DNA of 5,884 nucleotides from positions 1 to 5,884 of the forward strand of contig JAFGJP010000193.1 in assembly GCA_016929035.1 (NCBI GenBank), read 5' to 3'. Of this stretch, positions 1 to 4,883 are shown in pieces. Made by a program: the position numbers and the translations under genes. The stretch's first letter is position 1. Every line of letters starts with the position of its first letter. The DNA is from Candidatus Auribacterota bacterium. GTDB taxonomy: Bacteria; Auribacterota; JAFGBW01; JAFGJP01. The notes below the pieces were generated by a model, which was given only the letters and a program-made list of their open reading frames with translations, had not been told where the DNA came from and searched no databases.

Positions 1-3000
1 TCAGAGGAGAAGAACTTATCTTTATCGATATACATCTTCAGGTTTTTCAGCCAGTAGAAGCTGCGGAAATACAAAGGCGGCGGAACATCTTCTTTCTTCT
101 TCAAAATATTTCCAAAAGGTCCGTAGACATATCCACAGACCTCTTCTCCATCGCTTCCAAAAACAGCGAAAGTCGATCCGTTGTGGTCAAGGTGCATCGT
201 ATAGAGCTTGTTGCTGCTGTCAATAAAACCGATGGGGATGTTTCTTGAGTAATCGTAAATAATTTTATATCTGGCGTTGCCGAGAGTATCTGTAACCGCT
301 ATTAGGTTATTATAAATATCATAGACAAAAACGCTTTCGATGCCGTCGCTTTGCATGGTCGAGACCGTCCCGTTAAGATTATAGCTGAAGGCATGAGAAG
401 AATCACCGCCGCCGGCGTCGAGCTCACGGATCCGGTTGAAGCTGTCATATTGAATGCGAGTCATACGGCCTTCGCTGGCAATCGAGTCGATAAGCGGTGC
501 GTCGCGGAAGCGGACAACGGTCGAGTAATCCGGGACAAAGTTGACTGTAAAAGACGATGACGCCCGCTCTCCGGCTTTCGTATAGGATTTAAGATGAAAG
601 GTCTTTTTAAAAAGCTCGATGCCGTCCAGCGAATAAAGAGATTCCGGCTGCGCTTCTACAGGAAATTTTTCAACTAGAAAGCCATGGTCCTTTATTTTTG
701 CCGGCGTGTTGTTGACCTCAATAAAGTCTATGCCTTCGCCGAGTATCCGTCCGTACAAGTTAATGGAAGAAAGAGATATCGTTTTGCTTGAATCCCTGCA
801 AAGAACAGTCCTCCTGTTATCAATCATGGCATTTTGAAAAGTTATTTTCTGGTTATTGTAAGAAAAGGAAGCCACGTTATTTTGAGAATCGTATTCGTAT
901 TCAGCGGCTGTGCCGTCAGGAAGACTCAGCCTAACGAGGTTGTTATTCCCGTCATAGGTATACATCAGGCGGCGGCCGTTCTTTTCGATAAATTGGATAT
1001 TGTCGCCGTTTCTTCTGTAAGCCAGGCTTATAAGCGGGCTGGCATTTTTTATGATTTTCTGGAACTCTAGCCGCCGGAGCTGATCGAAGTTCAATATTTC
1101 TTCAATGCCGTTGAAGAAGTTCATCCGAACCGACCTTGATTGCTTGTCGTAGGCGGCTTTTGCGAATTCTATTTTTTCATAATGAACCGCTTTCAGGTAT
1201 CCGTTGCTGCCGTAAGTAAAAGAAGCGCGCGTTCTGTCAGGATATGTAATGGACGATAACTTGTTGCCGTCATAGGCATACCGTGTGACGATGTTGCCGT
1301 GGCTCATGCTCTCGACCTGGCCCGCAGCATTATAAAAGATCTGCTTCTCTCTTTTGCCGTTCAAAACCTTCGATATTTTTCCTTTCGCATTCCGGGTCAT
1401 AAAAACCGGATCATTTTTTAAGAATAGCATTTTTGCGATACGTTCATTCTTGTCCTTTTTAAAAAACACTCCCTTGCCCTCGGAATCGGTGATTACATCC
1501 AGAAAGCCCTTCGCATCATACTTCATATCGATACGATAGCCGTCACCGAAAGAAAGAGTCTTTATCTGCCTCAGCTCATTGAGAACAAGAGAAGCAGGCA
1601 GGCAGAGCTCGTAATCCAACGTTATCTCGTTCTTAAGAAAATCGATATGGGAGATATTCCCGCTGGAAGTGAAGATCTCTTCAGGCTCTTCCACTTTGTC
1701 GTCCTTTGTCATGCTGCCATCGGCTGAAATGCTTTGACCATTCGGGCCGATTATCGAATCCAGGAATCCATCCTGGCCATAGACGACCTTGTACTGATTG
1801 GAAAACCTGTCGATGAAAGATTGAAGCTTCTGGTCGGCGCTGTAAAAGAAAATCGTCTGGCTTTCGTCAGTATAGGTGGCTTTCAGAACGTTTCCGAACT
1901 CGTTGTTCTTGAGCGTGACATAGGGATTCCCATTTTTATCAATGGCCGTAATATTGCCGAACTCATCGTAAGATATTTTATACTGCCTGCTGCCGTCTAT
2001 CGTGAGCACGTCAGCATCCTTGTCATAAAGAGCCTCGAAAACGGTCCGGTCATTGACGGTCTTTTTAACCAGGCGGTGAGACGGCTTGTCCTCATAGCTG
2101 TATTCTTCTGCTGTCCCGAGAGAGCTTGAAGAACGAACGAGGTATCCGCTTTTATCGTAATCATAATGAACTTCCTCGGATTCATCTTTGTAAAAAGTCA
2201 CATTGCCCTGGTCGTTATAGTTAACAAGGACTTTTTCCGTATCCGGCAGGCTGATGAGAAGATTGCGCTCTTGCGGCGTAAAAATATCCATGGCCAGGCT
2301 GCCGTTTCGCGTCAGGCGGACCCTGTTTCTTTCATAATCAAGATGAGTGCTGTCCTGTTTCGCCTGAATGTCCGTCGTCCTTCCGAGAAAATCAAAATAG
2401 AACTTCAGGGACAGATTTTTTTTGATGATGTCCGTCAAGTAATGAGCGTTACGAAACGATTCGTATTTGAAGGCCATCAGCGTTGAGTTTTCATCGTCGA
2501 TCTTGACAAGGTTCCCTATGGCGTCATAAGAAAAATAATAAGCCGCTCCGCCGGAAAGTTCGGCTTTGATAATGTGCCTGTTTTTATCATAGGAAAAATA
2601 AATGATCCGCCCCGTGCTTTCTTCAACAGATAAGAGCATGTCCTGTGAATAATTAAGAGCAAGAAAATTCCCGTAGTCATCCTCTATCCTGGAAAGAACG
2701 TGAACGCCGCCGCCGACAGGATGGTAGATCTCTAAAAGCGACCCCGGTTCTCTGTACCAAAGCTGCCCGTCCCTTGATCGAAGAACGGCCTCTCCCGGGA
2801 AAACAGGAGCCAGGTTGCCTGTCTTGTCCATGCAAAAGATCTGGCGCAGCTGGCTTGCTGAAAAAACGTAATATCTGTCGTTTTTTTGCACTATTTTTTT
2901 GTCATATCCTGTTTCCCATCCGGTGCCGAATGGCGATTTGTACAGCGATCCGTTTCTGAAAAGAAAATCAAGAGAAAGAAAATAATTGTTTCCTCGTGTT

Positions 3001-3344
3001 TTATGCTCAAGCAGCGTTAACCTCGCGGAAAGGAATCCGTCCGGCAGAGAAAGAGAAACGCTAAACGGTTCATCAAAGTCGTTTTTGCTGTTTTTTTCAG
3101 GAGAGGCGATGTGGAGCGAACGGGTCAGAACGTCGAACGAAACCGGAGACTTTTCATGTGTGGCGCGAAACCTGTAAAGAAGGAAGTTGTTCCCAATTTC
3201 GCTTTCAGGAATATAAAGAAACTTTTTAAAAGGAAGAGGATAGGGAATAAAAAAGTTAAAGATCATGAGAAATATCATGAAGGCAAGCAGCTCGAGCGTC
3301 ACCCGGTGCTTTCGAATAAATGATGCATTTTTGTCGTTTTTCAT
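1..3344 (-). CDS. Membrane-anchored RHS/YD-repeat protein (3' end off window)
   Basis: Reading from ATG at 3344-3342, 1114 codons stay open to the left edge, so the C-terminus is missing. Residues 1-15 are basic, 16-34 are strongly hydrophobic (LELLAFMIFLMIFNFF core), then a Pro-rich stretch IPYPLPF: a signal anchor, predicting N-in and the bulk outside. Residues 135-210 (FGTGWETGYD at 139-148) resemble the globular region that precedes YD repeats in RHS proteins. About sixteen degenerate YD repeats follow from about 250 to 1080, e.g. SYDAIGNLVKID at 272, SYDEFGNITAID at 459, TYDGNNNLVRLS at 796. They are interrupted by an acidic linker near 541-560 and an Ig-like segment near 860-940. The RHS core begins at DHNGS (1053) with YGPFGNI (1074). 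RHS proteins build a hollow beta shell, often enclosing a C-terminal toxin. Whether this one carries a toxin cannot be seen. The start overlaps the gene B stop (TAATG) and lacks a well-placed SD. RHS membership is firm; function is not known. Confidence 0.93.
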   Translation of the reverse strand, partial: MKNDKNASFIRKHRVTLELLAFMIFLMIFNFFIPYPLPFKKFLYIPESEIGNNFLLYRFRATHEKSPVSFDVLTRSLHIASPEKNSKNDFDEPFSVSLSLPDGFLSARLTLLEHKTRGNNYFLSLDFLFRNGSLYKSPFGTGWETGYDKKIVQKNDRYYVFSASQLRQIFCMDKTGNLAPVFPGEAVLRSRDGQLWYREPGSLLEIYHPVGGGVHVLSRIEDDYGNFLALNYSQDMLLSVEESTGRIIYFSYDKNRHIIKAELSGGAAYYFSYDAIGNLVKIDDENSTLMAFKYESFRNAHYLTDIIKKNLSLKFYFDFLGRTTDIQAKQDSTHLDYERNRVRLTRNGSLAMDIFTPQERNLLISLPDTEKVLVNYNDQGNVTFYKDESEEVHYDYDKSGYLVRSSSSLGTAEEYSYEDKPSHRLVKKTVNDRTVFEALYDKDADVLTIDGSRQYKISYDEFGNITAIDKNGNPYVTLKNNEFGNVLKATYTDESQTIFFYSADQKLQSFIDRFSNQYKVVYGQDGFLDSIIGPNGQSISADGSMTKDDKVEEPEEIFTSSGNISHIDFLKNEITLDYELCLPASLVLNELRQIKTLSFGDGYRIDMKYDAKGFLDVITDSEGKGVFFKKDKNERIAKMLFLKNDPVFMTRNAKGKISKVLNGKREKQIFYNAAGQVESMSHGNIVTRYAYDGNKLSSITYPDRTRASFTYGSNGYLKAVHYEKIEFAKAAYDKQSRSVRMNFFNGIEEILNFDQLRRLEFQKIIKNASPLISLAYRRNGDNIQFIEKNGRRLMYTYDGNNNLVRLSLPDGTAAEYEYDSQNNVASFSYNNQKITFQNAMIDNRRTVLCRDSSKTISLSSINLYGRILGEGIDFIEVNNTPAKIKDHGFLVEKFPVEAQPESLYSLDGIELFKKTFHLKSYTKAGERASSSFTVNFVPDYSTVVRFRDAPLIDSIASEGRMTRIQYDSFNRIRELDAGGGDSSHAFSYNLNGTVSTMQSDGIESVFVYDIYNNLIAVTDTLGNARYKIIYDYSRNIPIGFIDSSNKLYTMHLDHNGSTFAVFGSDGEEVCGYVYGPFGNILKKKEDVPPPLYFRSFYWLKNLKMYIDKDKFFSS
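3..188 (-). other. Divergent RHS core (RHS-associated core domain) at the window edge
   Basis: Residues 1053-1114. DHNGSTFAVFGSDGEEV aligns with the usual DHLGSxRxLTDxxGxVV, and YVYGPFGNIL with YDYDPFGN. After that the domain diverges: FRSFYWLKNLKMYIDKDKFF (1093-1112) replaces the expected tract ending in RYYDPxxGRFxSxDP. The YYD becomes YID, the GRF becomes KFF with about two residues fewer, and the sequence runs off the window at SS followed by GA, which can encode Asp or Glu. The usual DP after the core, and any C-terminal domain, lie outside. Confidence 0.7.
105..2603 (-). repeat. YD-repeat array inside the RHS protein
   Basis: Roughly residues 248-1080 of the RHS protein. The repeating pattern is an aromatic residue, Tyr-Asp, two or three variable residues, Gly-Asn or similar, then Leu/Ile-x-x-Ile/Val. 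Clear copies start near residues 251, 271, 396, 458, 608, 670, 690, 795, 818, 965, 988, 1008 and 1074, usually 20 or more residues apart and in several places clustered as pairs. Many have lost the consensus Asp or Gly (YNAAGQVESM at 671, YGSNGYLKAV at 711). The repeats are recognisable only at protein level; the DNA copies are too diverged to be a recombining tandem array. Confidence 0.85.
525..761 (-). other. Ig-like beta-sandwich segment embedded in the RHS protein
   Basis: Residues about 862-940 break the YD pattern. They read like a bacterial Ig-like unit: NLYGRILGEGIDFIEVNNTP (862-881), then KIKDHGFLVEKFPVE, ending with KSYTKAGERASSSFTVNFVP. The layout (strand-Gly-x-x-x-Gly-x-x-x-x-x-VN-x-x-x-A, then D-x-x-F, then an x-A-G-E-x turn before the last strand) matches units in glucodextranase-B-like and other surface proteins, where the consensus is VNG followed by an AxDxxGN strand. 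This is assignment by pattern only; no profile search was possible. Confidence 0.5.
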
Positions 3345-3346
3345 TA
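3342..3346 (-). promoter_or_regulatory. TAATG stop/start overlap coupling genes B and C
   Basis: The stop codon of the two-span membrane protein (TAA, 3346-3344) shares its last A with the ATG of the RHS gene (3344-3342). The nearest SD-like bases upstream, GAAG at 3362-3359, lie 14 nt from the start, which is too far for efficient independent initiation. The natural reading is termination-reinitiation: ribosomes finishing gene B restart on the RHS gene. This would tie the RHS dose to that of its membrane partner. The overlap is seen directly; the mechanism is inferred. Confidence 0.75.
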
Positions 3347-4879
3347 TTGTTTCATTTTCTTCAGTGTTATGATCTGATCATCCCATAGAACGTTGAGAGA
3401 TTCCTTGTTGTACTGGTTTCTTGTTTTTCCGTCGAAGAGATGATATTCTTCCCCTTCCTTTGATACAAAGAGCTGAAGAGATCCGTCCTTGAAAGTAAAA
3501 ATAACAATGCCGTGTCTGGTGAAATCCTGTATTTTATCTATCTGGGTTTTGACCATTTTGACATACAGGTTGAACTGTGTAGAAATAGAATAGATCTTGT
3601 AAGCTTTGTTTTTTATTTTCACTTTACGTATTTTTTCTCTCAGCTCCTGCTCAGAGTAGGAGACTTCCAGCTTGTCAAAAGCCGTTTTGATGATCTGAAA
3701 CTCATTTTCGAGGACGTCGTCTATGTTGGAGATGTTCCAGCTGTGAGACGGCGTATCAGCTCCTGTCTGCCTCTGGACCTGAGGAAACATCTGAACTGCA
3801 TTGATAACAGAGAGTTCCTGGCGCAGTTTTTCTCTTTTCAGCTGGACAGCCCACCTCAGGAAAATGATGAGGAAAACGCCGAGAGAGATAATAAGGGATA
3901 TATGAAATGTTTTTTCCATTACCCTGTAAGCGCTGATGACCGGCACCGTCAGAAGCGCTTCGCTGAAGCTGGGCTGAATCCAGATGTTGGGATTCTCCTT
4001 GATGACTTTATCGAGGAGGATTTTATTTTCGGGGAGAGGAGAAAAAATCTCTTCAAGGGAGGAGACCTGTTCCGCCTTTTTCTTGGAATCCGGCGACCTC
4101 AGAAGAGAGAAGTACTGATCCCAGTCCCCTGTCATTATGGAAAGAAGAACCTGTCCTTCCGTGTAAGGCAGGCTTTCGGATATCCTGCGGGCTTTCCCGA
4201 TGTTACCGGAGTTGATAAAACGAAAGACGTCAAATTTTTTGCTCAGATCCGTATCCTGAGAAAAAGGAACAGGAAAATGAGACTGCGTGATGAGGTTGAA
4301 ATAGGCATATGACAGTGAAGAGCTTTCTTTTTTCAGATAATAAGACGCTGTAGGGAAATCATGTATCTTGAGAAAAAGAGAAGCTATGGCCAGATTATTA
4401 TTTTCCCTGTGGAGCTCAGGCAGAAGCTTAAGAAAATCTTTCTTTTCGCGGATGCCGATAAGCCTTTTATCGAGCGAAGAATCTGCCTCGGCCATTTCTT
4501 TTGCTTCGCTTTTACGGCCAAGCCCCAGGAGAGAATAATAAATTCCCTCTGTATAACCGGCCCGCTTAAAACTTTCAAGCGAGGCAGAAAAGTCCTGCCT
4601 GCTGAAGCTGACGCATCCCGTGAGAAGGGGGTTCTCACCAGCAAGCTTTACGGCTTTCTCCATGTCTCCCCGGCTGGCAAGCGAAATGACCCGGCCGCGT
4701 TTGTTGAGAGTCAATCCGAAAATCCGGGAAGCCATGTCCGCATCGCCGAGCAAAAGGAAATACTTGCCGATGATCAGCAGAAGAAAGTAAAGCGATGCAA
4801 CGAATATGGCCACGTTCGCCCACGTTATGTTCAAAAACTGCTTTTTTTTCTGCTCTTCCTCTTTTATCTTTTTTTCCAT
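3344..4879 (-). CDS. Two-span membrane protein with extracytoplasmic TPR-like solenoid
   Basis: Complete 511-residue protein; family not recognised. Residues 1-17 are Lys/Glu-rich. Span 1 is at about 22-44 and span 2 at about 325-344, followed by the basic tract RWAVQLKREKLRQ. By the positive-inside rule the N- and C-termini are cytoplasmic and residues 45-324 extracytoplasmic. That outer part is mostly amphipathic helices with TPR-like pairs, e.g. ISLASRGDMEKAVKLA at 65-80, LLGLGRKSEAKEMA at 117-130, FLKIHDFPTASYYLKK at 169-184 and FINSGNIGKARRI at 221-233, suggesting a protein-binding solenoid. The C-terminal part (about 383-511) is a mixed helix/strand domain with a basic stretch LREKIRKVKIKNKAYKIY and a strand-rich end (GIVIFTFKDGSLQLFVSKEG). 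I see no kinase, nucleotide-binding or catalytic motif in it. ATG at 4879 is supported by GAGGT six bases upstream. A signal-transducing or scaffold role alongside the RHS protein is inference. Confidence 0.93.
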   Translation of the reverse strand: MEKKIKEEEQKKKQFLNITWANVAIFVASLYFLLLIIGKYFLLLGDADMASRIFGLTLNKRGRVISLASRGDMEKAVKLAGENPLLTGCVSFSRQDFSASLESFKRAGYTEGIYYSLLGLGRKSEAKEMAEADSSLDKRLIGIREKKDFLKLLPELHRENNNLAIASLFLKIHDFPTASYYLKKESSSLSYAYFNLITQSHFPVPFSQDTDLSKKFDVFRFINSGNIGKARRISESLPYTEGQVLLSIMTGDWDQYFSLLRSPDSKKKAEQVSSLEEIFSPLPENKILLDKVIKENPNIWIQPSFSEALLTVPVISAYRVMEKTFHISLIISLGVFLIIFLRWAVQLKREKLRQELSVINAVQMFPQVQRQTGADTPSHSWNISNIDDVLENEFQIIKTAFDKLEVSYSEQELREKIRKVKIKNKAYKIYSISTQFNLYVKMVKTQIDKIQDFTRHGIVIFTFKDGSLQLFVSKEGEEYHLFDGKTRNQYNKESLNVLWDDQIITLKKMKQ

Positions 4880-4883
4880 TTAT

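Noticed and set aside
1734..2486. Two plus-strand open frames (131 and 106 codons) opposite the RHS gene
   Set aside because: The minus-strand RHS frame is continuous through the region with clear YD repeats; the plus-strand products have no family resemblance.
1..3344. Possible frameshifts or pseudogene status of the RHS gene
   Set aside because: Translation through all 1114 codons met no stop, and YD repeats and the core domain stay in one frame to the window edge, so there is no sign of decay in the visible part.
3369..3381. Perfect 6+1+6 palindrome ATGATC-T-GATCAT near the end of gene B
   Set aside because: It lies inside coding sequence for Asp-Asp-Gln-Ile-Ile, is A/T-rich with almost no loop, and has no U-run after it. 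It is neither a credible terminator nor an evident operator at this position.
3512..4312. Plus-strand open frame of 266 codons opposite gene B
   Set aside because: It lies wholly antisense to the well-supported membrane protein, encodes a sequence rich in Phe, Arg and Asp with no recognisable domain, and has no context of its own. It is an expected mirror frame of the real gene.
4635..4823. Minus-strand frame inside gene B reachable by a -1 shift
   Set aside because: It is not listed as a gene: no SD, no recognisable protein features, and the zero frame is clearly the real one. It is mentioned only in connection with the slippery heptamers.
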